Shown piece after piece: positions 54,211-62,882 of a DNA stretch of 64,000 nt; positions within the stretch are counted from its first letter, which is position 1; each line of letters begins with the position of its first letter. The notes beneath the pieces were generated by a model that did no database searches, was not told the origin of the DNA, and worked only from the letters and a program-made list of their open reading frames with translations. The stretch lies in NCBI RefSeq assembly GCF_928381705.1, contig NZ_CAKMSR010000012.1, forward strand, positions 1-64,000, given 5' to 3'. A program made the translations under genes and the position numbers. This DNA is from Rothia nasimurium. GTDB taxonomy: Bacteria; Actinomycetota; Actinomycetes; Actinomycetales; Micrococcaceae.

Positions 54211-55128
54211 TTATCGTTTATTCTCTGCTTTCTGGATATAGGTCAGTTCTTCGCGAAGTGTGGCGTAAGGGGTAACAGCGCAATTTCGGGTTGCCCGGAG
54301 GGAGTTAAAGAGAAAGTTTGCAATAGATACGGCTCTCAAGGCAGTAGCCAGATGCTTACCTTCATTCCATTTTGAGTTATAGATAAAACGAGAGTCGAGA
54401 ACCCATTGGCGGCGTTGGGCAGAGGCTCCAGATGAGCCGCCTCCCACGTGTCCTACTACTATATCGCCGCGGAAGATTCGTTTAATGCCGTGGGCAGCCA
54501 GTCGGCGTTGCAGGTCTGTTTCTTCGCTATTCATGAAGAATCGCTCATCCATCCCTCCAACTGTGTTGAAATCTTCGCGGCGGAGCATCATACAGGCCCC
54601 CATGAGCCAGTCAGGTTCTGCCCGGTTTCCTGTAACACAGTCTAGATCATGACCGACCAGTGCATGCCAAAACCTGGTAGGTCGTAGGCGAGCCGCTGGG
54701 GTGAACCATTCCCAAGCATGGTGACGCGTTTTAGGGAAGGCTCGGCCAACCCACTGTGGTTCGCTATTGTGTCCAGTAATTTGTGGGCTAAGCATAACTC
54801 CTTGACCCGCTCTGCTAGCTTCTTCTTCTGCTGCAGAGAGCATATCGGCAAGAAAGTTAGGGGGGAGGGTTAGATCGCTGTTAAGGATAAGCACCCAGTC
54901 ACCTGTTGCTGCGGCAACACCGGTATTTACATTAGCACCAAACCCCCCGTTATTTATTCGACGAACAACTTTAATACCATCAGTTTCAGGGAATGGCATG
55001 GGAGAGTCATCATCAGAAACAATTATTTCTAAATCCATGCCTTTCGAACATTGCTTTAAAGATTGCACCAAAAAGTAAGAATCATCAGGATTCCCATAGA
55101 ACGGAATAACAACTGAAATTGAATTCAT
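54211..55128 (-). CDS. Glycosyltransferase family 2
   Basis: The 305-residue protein starts ISVVIPFYGNPDDSYFLVQS, has EIIVSDDDSPMPFPETD and WVLILNSDLTLPPNFLAD, and the acceptor region GGMDERFFMNSEETDLQRRL. That order fits rhamnosyltransferase-like GT2 enzymes, which would make sense with the Rml genes, although the donor is not proven. It begins 53 bases after the ABC transporter gene. Confidence 0.85.
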   Translation of the reverse strand: MNSISVVIPFYGNPDDSYFLVQSLKQCSKGMDLEIIVSDDDSPMPFPETDGIKVVRRINNGGFGANVNTGVAAATGDWVLILNSDLTLPPNFLADMLSAAEEEASRAGQGVMLSPQITGHNSEPQWVGRAFPKTRHHAWEWFTPAARLRPTRFWHALVGHDLDCVTGNRAEPDWLMGACMMLRREDFNTVGGMDERFFMNSEETDLQRRLAAHGIKRIFRGDIVVGHVGGGSSGASAQRRQWVLDSRFIYNSKWNEGKHLATALRAVSIANFLFNSLRATRNCAVTPYATLREELTYIQKAENKR

Positions 55129-55181
55129 ACTTCACACCTTCCTGAAGTCAGTGAAAATTATTTTATTGATACTTTTAATAG

Positions 55182-56996
55182 CTATTCAGGCAATTGCCCA
55201 AGCTCCACCAAACGGGCAAAATCTGAATTATTTTCACGCACTTCGGAAAATGTGCCTTGAGATACAATACGCCCTTCTGACATGAATAGCAATTTGTCAA
55301 CATTGCGAACTGTAGAAAGTCTATGGGCGACAATAAAAACAGTTCTTCCCTCGGTAAGCCTATGTATTGCCTTGGTAATTTTATATTCAGTTTCATTATC
55401 AAGAGCAGAAGTTGCTTCATCAAGAATCAGGATACTGGGATTTCGGTAGAAAGCTCGAGCCAGGCCAATACGCTGACGCTGGCCGCCAGAGAGTCTGGTC
55501 CCATTTTCTCCTAACTTAGTTTGAACGCCTTCCTCCAAAGACTCCACGACGTCCTCAAGTTCTGCGAGCTTAATACATTCCTTCACCCGGTTATCATCAA
55601 TTTCTGAATCTTTTAGACCGTACGCAATTTCCTCACGTACAGTTTTCCCTGACAGGAAAACGTCCTGGGGCACATATCCAATTTTGCTATGCCAAGTTTC
55701 TAAATCTTCACTAATATTTTTACCGTTATCAAGGACTTGCCCCGCACTAGGAGTAAGAAGACCAAGAATAAGATCAATGAGGGTAGTTTTTCCAGAACCG
55801 GACCCACCCACAAAAGCAATAGAGCTTCCTACAGGAACCGAAAAGTTTAGATTGCTTAAAACATCATTCTTTCCATCGGGGTAACGATAGCTCAAATTCT
55901 CCACCTGTACATTTGTAGGCTGTATTGAGGATTCAACCTGGCTAAAGATACCGATATTTGGTTCACTTTCGAGAAACTTAAACTCACCAACTTCAAGCTC
56001 TTTAATGGCTTCCTCATACTTTTCTACATAGGGAATTGAAGCGCGAAGCGTGCCAAGAGTAGCAATCACACGAACGAAGTTTGGAAGAATTCTGACGCAT
56101 GCAGCCGCAAAAACAGCCATATAAGCCGCTTGTGCTAATCCTCCTGAAAAAACCATAAACGCCATAATTAGCGCAATGCCACCAATAAAAACTATTTCAA
56201 GTAAATATTTGGGAAGCTCATAATAAAAACCTTTTAGCCTGGCTGCAGCAACCACATCAGTTCGAGCTTTTTGATAAGTATATAAGCCGCGTTCAGCTAC
56301 ACCGTGAATAATATTCTCCCGAAAACCATCCGCAGCTGATAAAGTGGCCTCTGATGCCCTAAGCTCCTTCGTCCACACAACATACCCAGCGTTCATATTT
56401 CTTTTTTTCAAGAAAGTTTGTATGAGAAATGACGTCAAGCCAAAATATACAAATGCGATTAACGTTTCGACAGGCATTACAACAGACAAAAGAACCATTA
56501 GCACAAGGATAGAAAGACCTTCCCCGGCAATGTTGATAATACTACCAGCGTACCCAGTATATACTTGAGAGTTTGCTGAACCGGTTATTTGAAGAATTTC
56601 AGCGGTTGAACGCTGCCTGTGAGCAGTGTAAGGTTCATGAATATAAGCCCCTAACATTGACACAGAGCTTGCAGCCTGCTGCTTTGCGATAAATCCAGTT
56701 GTCCACCATTTAATAGCTAATGAAAAGATTCCCTTTAATACAAAAGAAACTACAAGGATGAAAGATAAATAGAGAATAAATTTCTCTTTACTAGGGTTTC
56801 CAAATATACGATACATTTGCCCTAGGTAACCCGACGTATAATCCCCACCCGTCGCCACTTGGATTACAGGCAAAATTACTGCTACACCCACTAAATCAAG
56901 AAGCGAGATAAAAAATAGAAGTAATAATGCGAGTATCAGTAGGTAGAATTTTTTTCCTGGAAAGAGATATCTCAGTCTTGTGATCATTGAGCCCAA
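55182..56996 (-). CDS. ABC transporter, fused permease and ATPase (PglK/MsbA-like flippase)
   Basis: The 604-residue half-transporter has six membrane helices (about 1-330) and a C-terminal nucleotide-binding domain with Walker A VGGSGSGKTTLIDL, Q loop GYVPQDVFLSG, signature LSGGQRQRIGLARA and Walker B SILILDEATSALD. It works as a homodimer. Its glycan-operon position and PglK-like order suggest that it flips lipid-linked oligosaccharides. A TTG start at 56996 follows AGAGGAG by six bases; an ATG at 56987 is the alternative. It is the first gene of the 13-gene operon and is AT-rich. Confidence 0.87.
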   Translation of the reverse strand: MGSMITRLRYLFPGKKFYLLILALLLLFFISLLDLVGVAVILPVIQVATGGDYTSGYLGQMYRIFGNPSKEKFILYLSFILVVSFVLKGIFSLAIKWWTTGFIAKQQAASSVSMLGAYIHEPYTAHRQRSTAEILQITGSANSQVYTGYAGSIINIAGEGLSILVLMVLLSVVMPVETLIAFVYFGLTSFLIQTFLKKRNMNAGYVVWTKELRASEATLSAADGFRENIIHGVAERGLYTYQKARTDVVAAARLKGFYYELPKYLLEIVFIGGIALIMAFMVFSGGLAQAAYMAVFAAACVRILPNFVRVIATLGTLRASIPYVEKYEEAIKELEVGEFKFLESEPNIGIFSQVESSIQPTNVQVENLSYRYPDGKNDVLSNLNFSVPVGSSIAFVGGSGSGKTTLIDLILGLLTPSAGQVLDNGKNISEDLETWHSKIGYVPQDVFLSGKTVREEIAYGLKDSEIDDNRVKECIKLAELEDVVESLEEGVQTKLGENGTRLSGGQRQRIGLARAFYRNPSILILDEATSALDNETEYKITKAIHRLTEGRTVFIVAHRLSTVRNVDKLLFMSEGRIVSQGTFSEVRENNSDFARLVELGQLPE

Positions 56997-57054
56997 CCCA
57001 ATCTCCTCTAAAGTTAACGCTGTAAGTTTTATTTCCCTATCCCACTACGCTACA

Positions 57055-57091
57055 GCGAAAAATAGCTTCGCGCCACCAGGCACGAAGCTAT
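57055..57091 (-). terminator. Terminator after prs
   Basis: ATAGCTTCG and CGAAGCTAT pair around 12 bases. On the minus strand the stem is followed by TTTTT. It separates the glmU-prs unit from the polysaccharide operon, which must therefore start from its own promoter at about 57000-57055. Confidence 0.85.
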
Positions 57092-57112
57092 CTTCCAGTG
57101 ATATTGATGATG

Positions 57113-58096
57113 TTAGTTAGCGCGTCCGTCGAACAGGCTTGTTACCGAACCTTCGTCGAAGACTTCCTTGATCGCACGAGCCAATAGAGGTGCAATCGAT
57201 AGTACAGTCAGGTTGTCAAAAGTCTGCTCGGGCTTCAGTGGCAGGGTGTTGGTAACAACAACTTCGCTGGCACCGCAGTTTGCCAGGCGCTCAGCTGCAG
57301 GATCAGAGAAAACAGCATGGGTAGCTGCAATGATGACGTCCTTAGCACCGTTCTCCTTAAGCACACGTACTGCACCGGCGATAGTGCCACCGGTATCAAT
57401 CATGTCGTCGATGAGCACGCAGGTACGCCCCTCGATGTCACCCACAACGGTCTTTGAAACAGCCTGATTGGGCACGTTGACATCGCGAGTCTTGTGGACG
57501 AAAGCCAGCGGGGCGCCGCCAAGGAGTTCAGCCCACTGCTCAGCAACGCGTACACGGCCGGTGTCGGGTGAAACCACGGTGACGTTATCGGTATCGACCT
57601 TGCTTGCTACGTACTCAGCAAGCAGGGGGATAGCCATCAGGTGGTCAACGGGGCCGTCGAAGAAACCCTGAATCTGAGCGGTATGTAGGTCAACGCTCAT
57701 CAGGCGGTGGGCACCGGCGGTCTTGTAGAGGTCTGAGATCAGGCGTGCTGAGATGGGTTCACGGCCCTTGTGCTTCTTGTCCTGGCGGGCGTAGGGGTAG
57801 AAGGGGGAGACCACGGTGATAGAACGAGCTGAGGCACGCTTGAGCGAGTCAATCATGATCAGCTGTTCCATGATGGCGTCGTTAATCGGTGCCGGGTGGG
57901 ACTGGATTACGAAAGCGTCCTTCCCTCGCACTGAATCCTCGAAACGAACGTAGGTTTCCCCGTTAGCGAAGGTGTAGGCGGATGAAGGAAGAACTTCGTT
58001 CCCCAGTTCCGCTGCAATCTGTTCAGCGAGTTCGGGGTGGGCGCGGCCTGAGACCAGCGCCATCTTCTTCTCGCCTGGATTCGTAATCTCAGTCAT
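57113..58096 (-). CDS. prs: Ribose-phosphate pyrophosphokinase
   Basis: The 327-residue enzyme makes PRPP from ribose-5-phosphate and ATP. Diagnostic parts are ALVSGRAHPELAEQIAAEL, FANGETYVRFEDSVRG, FYPYARQDKKHKGREPISAR (ATP and metal site), MSVDLHTAQIQGFFDGPVD, and the PRPP loop CVLIDDMIDTGGTIAGA. It lies five bases after glmU, a pair that is standard in actinobacteria and joins UDP-GlcNAc and nucleotide synthesis. Confidence 0.97.
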   Translation of the reverse strand: MTEITNPGEKKMALVSGRAHPELAEQIAAELGNEVLPSSAYTFANGETYVRFEDSVRGKDAFVIQSHPAPINDAIMEQLIMIDSLKRASARSITVVSPFYPYARQDKKHKGREPISARLISDLYKTAGAHRLMSVDLHTAQIQGFFDGPVDHLMAIPLLAEYVASKVDTDNVTVVSPDTGRVRVAEQWAELLGGAPLAFVHKTRDVNVPNQAVSKTVVGDIEGRTCVLIDDMIDTGGTIAGAVRVLKENGAKDVIIAATHAVFSDPAAERLANCGASEVVVTNTLPLKPEQTFDNLTVLSIAPLLARAIKEVFDEGSVTSLFDGRAN

Positions 58097-58101
58097 TACT
58101 G

Positions 58102-59577
58102 CTATTCGCTTTCCTTAACTGAGCTGGCTGATTCCGCATCCAGTGCAGCCTGGGCTGCTTCTGCGGCTTCAGTACCGGCTCGCTTTTCAATGACCCAGCG
58201 TTCGATGTTGCGCTGAGAGGCTTCGTTAATTGCGAGGGCGCCTGCGGGGACGTCCTCGCGGATGACGGTTCCAGCTCCAGAATACGCGCCATCTCCGATA
58301 TGTACGGGTGCGACATACATGTTGTCGGACCCCATTCGGACATTGTTTCCTACGGTGGAGCGATGCTTATTCACGCCGTCGTAGTTCACAAAGACTGATG
58401 CTGCACCGATATTGGAGTTTTCGCCAATCGTTACATCCCCAGCGTAAGAGAGGTGGGGCAGTTTTGAACCGGCGCCAATTTCGGCGTTCTTGGTTTCAAC
58501 GAAGGTGCCAATCTTGCCCTTGGGGCCAAGCTTGGTACCGGGGCGCAGGTAAGCGAAGGGGCCAACGGTAGCGCCATCAGAGATTTCTGAGTCAGAGCCT
58601 TCGGTACGGGAGATAGTCGTATTCTCCCCTACCTTGACGTTGGTCAAAGTAGTGTCAGGACCGATGACAGAGCCGGTAGCAATGTGGGTGGTGCCGCGCA
58701 GGTGGGTACCGGGCAGGATAGTAACGTCGTTGTCGATGGTGACAGTAACATCAATCCAGGTGGATTCGGGATCAACGATAGTAACACCTGCGACCATATG
58801 TGCGTGAGTTAGACGGTCGTTGAGCTTACGTCCCAGCTGAGCTAGCTGAACCCGGTCGTTAGCACCCTCAACTTCCCAGCGGTCTTCAATATCGAGAGCG
58901 CTGGTGCGGTAGCCGTCCTCGCGGGCAATGGAAAGGACGTCGGTGATGTACTTTTCGCCCTGGGCATTGTCGGTGGTGACGCGGGTCAACGAGTCACGCA
59001 GAACCTTTGCGTCAAAGGCGTAAATACCGGAGTTGATCTCGGTGATAGCAAGCTGCTCGGGGGTGGCGTCTTTGGCTTCGACGATAGCGGTTACTTCACC
59101 AGCTTCGTTGCGGACGATACGGCCGTAGGAACCGGGTTCATCGATGTGGGTTGTCAGAACGGTGACGGCGTTCTTGCCTTCTTCGTGGAAGGCAATGAGC
59201 TTGCGTAGGGTCTCGGTCTTCAGCAGGGGAACGTCACCATAGGTCACCACAACAGTGCCTTCGACTTCCCCCGATTCAGCGTCAAGACCCAGCAGACCGA
59301 CTTCAACAGCGCGCCCGGTACCGGGAATTTCGTCCTGATCAACGATGGTGACGTCAGCATCGAAAGCAGTAACGTGGGCTGCCACCTTATCGCGCTGGTG
59401 GCGCACAACAACAGCCAGATTTTTAGGGTCAAGTTCACGAGCTACAGCTACCGCGTGTTCTACCATGGAGCGCCCGCCGATGGGGTGCATGACCTTGGGG
59501 GTAGAGGACTTCATGCGGGTTCCAGCTCCGGCAGCTAGAACGATAACAGCGGACGGAACTGAAGCAGTAGCAGTCAC
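58102..59577 (-). CDS. glmU: Bifunctional UDP-GlcNAc pyrophosphorylase/glucosamine-1-phosphate acetyltransferase
   Basis: The 491-residue enzyme makes UDP-GlcNAc for wall and capsule. The N-terminal uridylyltransferase shows VIVLAAGAGTRMKSSTPKVM, GDVPLLKTETLRKLI and EINSGIYAFD. The C-terminal left-handed beta helix holds hexapeptide repeats and the acetyl-CoA site HLSYAGDVTIGENSNIGA followed by NYDGVNKHRSTVG. It starts at GTG 59577 with AAGGAG about nine bases before. It leads the glmU-prs operon just after the tRNA gene. Confidence 0.97.
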   Translation of the reverse strand: MTATASVPSAVIVLAAGAGTRMKSSTPKVMHPIGGRSMVEHAVAVARELDPKNLAVVVRHQRDKVAAHVTAFDADVTIVDQDEIPGTGRAVEVGLLGLDAESGEVEGTVVVTYGDVPLLKTETLRKLIAFHEEGKNAVTVLTTHIDEPGSYGRIVRNEAGEVTAIVEAKDATPEQLAITEINSGIYAFDAKVLRDSLTRVTTDNAQGEKYITDVLSIAREDGYRTSALDIEDRWEVEGANDRVQLAQLGRKLNDRLTHAHMVAGVTIVDPESTWIDVTVTIDNDVTILPGTHLRGTTHIATGSVIGPDTTLTNVKVGENTTISRTEGSDSEISDGATVGPFAYLRPGTKLGPKGKIGTFVETKNAEIGAGSKLPHLSYAGDVTIGENSNIGAASVFVNYDGVNKHRSTVGNNVRMGSDNMYVAPVHIGDGAYSGAGTVIREDVPAGALAINEASQRNIERWVIEKRAGTEAAEAAQAALDAESASSVKESE

Positions 59578-59638
59578 TAGTTAGTACTCCTTGAGCGAGT
59601 GAGACCCCGGTAATGTTGCGAGATAAAGGGGTATTGAG

Positions 59639-59710
59639 CTCCGCCACAAGGACTCGAACCTTGAATAACGGCTCCAAAGGCCGCTGTGTTGCCAATTACA
59701 CCATGGCGGA
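59639..59710 (-). tRNA. tRNA-Gln (anticodon TTG)
   Basis: The minus-strand 72-base sequence folds into a cloverleaf: acceptor TCCGCCA with TGGCGGA, the anticodon loop CTTTGGA giving anticodon TTG, and the T arm GGTTCGAGTCC. The discriminator base is G, as expected for tRNA-Gln. CCA is not encoded. It lies upstream of glmU on the same strand. Confidence 0.95.
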
Positions 59711-59828
59711 TTACCACCCTGCACACTTCCTAGCAGCAGTATGGACGAATCTAGATATTACCAAGTCTCATGCTCAGAATGAAACGCGTAGAGAGTGAGT
59801 CTCGGTAAAAGTTCTCTAAAGCAGTTGC

Positions 59829-60344
59829 CTAAGTTCCCAGCCAGGGAATAATCTTTGTCAGAGCAAGCTCTATTTCTTCCACAGCAATTCTCGCAGCCTC
59901 AGGCCCCTTACGATAGGGATCAGCGATTCTGTCTTCTTTTGCTGGAGGCTCATCGAGGGCATACATGAAGGCTACTGGATCAACGCGACGCCCAGCCTGT
60001 TCCTGAACTCGCGCCATATGTTTTAAGAGATGAATTTTTGAGCGGTGTTGGGGCCACTCACGCACAATCCAGTTAAGGTGTTCTTTCTCCATCACTAAGA
60101 CTAGTGCAGATTCTTCCAATAACTGAGCAGTAATCTGTTTAGTCTGATGGCTGTGAAAGTTTACACCTCGCGATTCCAGCTCCGAGTCAATAAAAGGAGC
60201 TACCCCTGAGCCTACGACAGCCCCAGTCCCCGCGCTATCAAAAGTCCACTCTGAATCGGAGCCTGAAAGTTGCTCAGCAATGTACTGTGCCGTGGCGCTT
60301 CGGGCAATGTTACCTGTGCAGACAAAGAGAACCTTCTTGGACAT
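59829..60344 (-). CDS. Low-molecular-weight protein tyrosine phosphatase family
   Basis: The enzyme has the P-loop VLFVCTGNIARSATAQ, with the C-x5-R-S catalytic site, and the general-acid Asp in ADPYRKGPE near the end. Such phosphatases in glycan loci remove phosphate from BY-kinases like the one at 38737, which is the probable partner here. ATG 60344 places the P-loop about ten residues in, as is usual and gives about 171 residues. The frame is open to 60491, and in-frame ATGs at 60419 and further upstream would add a basic extension (LLKKRRRVEEEELRYL), so a longer form is possible. Confidence 0.82.
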   Translation of the reverse strand: MSKKVLFVCTGNIARSATAQYIAEQLSGSDSEWTFDSAGTGAVVGSGVAPFIDSELESRGVNFHSHQTKQITAQLLEESALVLVMEKEHLNWIVREWPQHRSKIHLLKHMARVQEQAGRRVDPVAFMYALDEPPAKEDRIADPYRKGPEAARIAVEEIELALTKIIPWLGT

Positions 60345-60536
60345 CGGGAGGTACCTGAGCTCTTCTTCCTCTACTCTTCTTCTTTTTTTAAGGAGAGCTC
60401 CTACATTGAATTGTGTCATGTCTTCTATTTTACTCTGTGCAGAACTTGCAATGTTTGACACCATAGAAAATCGCTCGAGACAGTAAAACACAGTTTGTAA
60501 TTGGAAGGCCTAACGTTTACCTAGTAGCCTAGAGGG

Positions 60537-62360
60537 GTGGCACATCTACTTGGCGGCGAAGACCTACACATTGAATTTCCCACACGCACCATCTTTGAGG
60601 GCATCACGGTTGGCCTCAACGAGGGCGACCGTATCGGCATCGTAGGTCGTAACGGTGACGGTAAGTCCACGCTTCTCTCCCTCCTCGGTGGGCGGCTCAC
60701 CCCCGATTCAGGTAAGGTCACGGTACGATCTGGAACCCGGATTGGCTTCCTCGATCAGGCAGATGTTCTCGACGATTCCCTAACCGTGGGTCAGGCTATC
60801 GTTGGTGATACCCCCGAATACGAGTGGGCTTCGGATTCTAAGATTCGCGACGTCATTTCGGGGCTCGTGTCGGACCTCGACTGGAATGCGTCCGTCTCTT
60901 CTCTCTCGGGTGGCCAGCGCCGCCGTGTTGCCCTTGCCGCTCTGTTGGCAGGCGACTGGGACGTCCTCATGCTTGACGAACCTACCAACCATCTCGATGT
61001 GGAGGCTATCACCTGGCTAGCTAACCACCTTAAAACCCGCTGGTCTAAGAACGCGGGCGGTCTGCTCACCGTCACCCACGACCGTTGGTTCCTGGACGAA
61101 ATTTGTACAGATACCTGGGAGGTCCACGACGGCATCGTAGAGCCCTTCGAGGGCGGATACGCTGCCTACATTCTGCAGCGTGTTGAGCGCGATCGCCAGG
61201 CAGCTGCAACCGAAGCAAAGCGCCAAAACTTCATGCGTAAGGAGCTTGCCTGGCTGCGCCGAGGTGCCCCTGCGCGTACCTCCAAGCCCAAGTTCCGTAT
61301 CGACGCCGCTAACGCTCTTATCGCCGATGTGCCCCCGGTGCGTAACAAGGTGGAACTATCGCAGATGGCTGTATCCCGCCTGGGTAAGGACGTAGTGGAT
61401 ATCGAGGATGTCGATGTTAGCTACCCCGATGCCAATGCACCCGGGGCTACGAAGGACGTGCTCAAAAAGGTTACCTGGCGCATCGCTCCTGGTGAGCGCA
61501 CCGGCATTATGGGTGTGAACGGTGCTGGAAAATCAACTCTGCTAGGCCTTGTGACGGGCTCGGTACAGCCCACCCGCGGGCGGGTTAAGCACGGCAAGAC
61601 CGTGAAGGTCGCTACGCTCACCCAGCAGCTCGATGAGCTGCGGGAAGTTGAGAATGACCGGGTATCAGATGTCATTGGGCGCAAGCGCACCTCCTATGTA
61701 GCTGGCGGTAAGGAGATGACGCCCGGGCAGCTTCTGGAACGTCTAGGGTTTACGTCAGCCCAGCTATCTACCCCGGTTAAAGACCTGTCAGGTGGTCAGA
61801 AGCGCCGTCTTCAGCTTCTGCTGATTCTGTTGGATGAGCCCAACGTCCTTATCCTGGACGAACCCTCTAACGACCTCGACACCGACATGCTGGCGGCCAT
61901 GGAGGACCTTCTCGATACCTGGCCCGGCACGCTCCTGGTGGTTTCACACGACCGCTATCTGATGGAACGTGTGACCGACCAACAGTACGCACTGATTGAC
62001 GGTACTTTTAGGCATCTGCCGGGTGGCGTTGATGAATACCTACAGCTTTCAGCTTCTGCGGCTGCCGCGCCGTCGACCAAGGCGGTTGATTCTTCTCCGC
62101 TTGGTAAGCAGGACGCCGGCAGCAGCTCGGCGGCTAAGGCTAGCGGAGCTGAAATCCGGGCAGCACAGAAGGAAATCAACCAGATTGACCGCAAACTCGC
62201 TAAACTAGCAGACCAGAAGGCCAAGCTGGATGAGAAGATGGCTAGCCACGACTACTCAGACTATGAGGGGCTGGCTGCTCTCTCTGCCGAGCAGCAAGGC
62301 ATTCAGGATGAGATCGATGAACTAGAAATGCACTGGATTGAATTAAGTGAAATAGTGTAG
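60537..62360 (+). CDS. ABC-F family ATPase (Uup-like)
   Basis: The 607-residue cytoplasmic protein has two ATPase domains and no membrane helices. Domain one has GRNGDGKSTLLSLL, LSGGQRRRVALAALL and DVLMLDEPTNHLD. Domain two has GVNGAGKSTLLGLV, LSGGQKRRLQLLLIL and NVLILDEPSNDLD. A C-terminal coiled coil (EINQIDRKLAKLADQKAKLD) places it near Uup. ABC-F proteins act on stalled ribosomes or protect against antibiotics; no known resistance signature is obvious. It starts at GTG 60537 right after AGAGGG. Confidence 0.92.
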   Translation: MAHLLGGEDLHIEFPTRTIFEGITVGLNEGDRIGIVGRNGDGKSTLLSLLGGRLTPDSGKVTVRSGTRIGFLDQADVLDDSLTVGQAIVGDTPEYEWASDSKIRDVISGLVSDLDWNASVSSLSGGQRRRVALAALLAGDWDVLMLDEPTNHLDVEAITWLANHLKTRWSKNAGGLLTVTHDRWFLDEICTDTWEVHDGIVEPFEGGYAAYILQRVERDRQAAATEAKRQNFMRKELAWLRRGAPARTSKPKFRIDAANALIADVPPVRNKVELSQMAVSRLGKDVVDIEDVDVSYPDANAPGATKDVLKKVTWRIAPGERTGIMGVNGAGKSTLLGLVTGSVQPTRGRVKHGKTVKVATLTQQLDELREVENDRVSDVIGRKRTSYVAGGKEMTPGQLLERLGFTSAQLSTPVKDLSGGQKRRLQLLLILLDEPNVLILDEPSNDLDTDMLAAMEDLLDTWPGTLLVVSHDRYLMERVTDQQYALIDGTFRHLPGGVDEYLQLSASAAAAPSTKAVDSSPLGKQDAGSSSAAKASGAEIRAAQKEINQIDRKLAKLADQKAKLDEKMASHDYSDYEGLAALSAEQQGIQDEIDELEMHWIELSEIV

Positions 62361-62368
62361 GAGCCTTC

Positions 62369-62869
62369 ATGGGACTTGGAATTAAAATCGCAGCAAACGA
62401 CCTTGTTAGAAGATTTGCTTTCTCATCTTCAATAAATCTTATTTACCGATGGAAACTTTTAAATAAACTAGGCTGGAAAGAAATTGAAGAAGCTTATATA
62501 CGGGATGGCTGCCTGTTTATTGGGTATGACCTAAAAATATCCAAAGACAGCTATCTAAATAGGCAAGTTTTCATTGATGCAAGCGCTCGTGTGGAAATCG
62601 GATCGCATGTACAATTTGGCCCTCGCTCCAGCATCATCACCAGCACTCATAAAATTGGCAACGCAAGTTGCAGAGGTGGAGAGCCAGATAGAAAGCCAGT
62701 TACAATTAAAGATGGTTGCTGGATTGGAGCTGGAGCCATGATTCTTCCTGGAGTCACTGTAGCCGAAGGGTGCATTATCGCGGCAGGTGCTGTCGTTGCT
62801 AAAGATACCGAAGCTCATGGTCTATATGCAGGAGTACCAGCTAAACGTATTAAAGATTTACCACACTAA
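62369..62869 (+). CDS. Hexapeptide-repeat acyltransferase (LbH, maltose-O-acetyltransferase-like)
   Basis: The 166-residue protein carries left-handed beta-helix repeats: VFIDASARVEIGSHVQFGPR, then VTIKDGCWIGAGAMILPGVT and AEGCIIAAGAVVAKD, ending YAGVPAKRIKD. The His in ITSTHKIG is the likely catalytic base. It probably acetylates a sugar in a new glycan locus. The AT-rich codons contrast with the ABC-F gene eight bases upstream. GGAGCC lies before the ATG. The glycosyltransferase gene follows 13 bases later. Confidence 0.88.
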   Translation: MGLGIKIAANDLVRRFAFSSSINLIYRWKLLNKLGWKEIEEAYIRDGCLFIGYDLKISKDSYLNRQVFIDASARVEIGSHVQFGPRSSIITSTHKIGNASCRGGEPDRKPVTIKDGCWIGAGAMILPGVTVAEGCIIAAGAVVAKDTEAHGLYAGVPAKRIKDLPH

Positions 62870-62882
62870 AGGAATCACTAAG

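Noticed and set aside
60537..62360. Antibiotic-resistance ABC-F protein
   Set aside because: The Uup-like C-terminal coiled coil and housekeeping context fit a general ribosome factor; no resistance-specific linker is recognisable.
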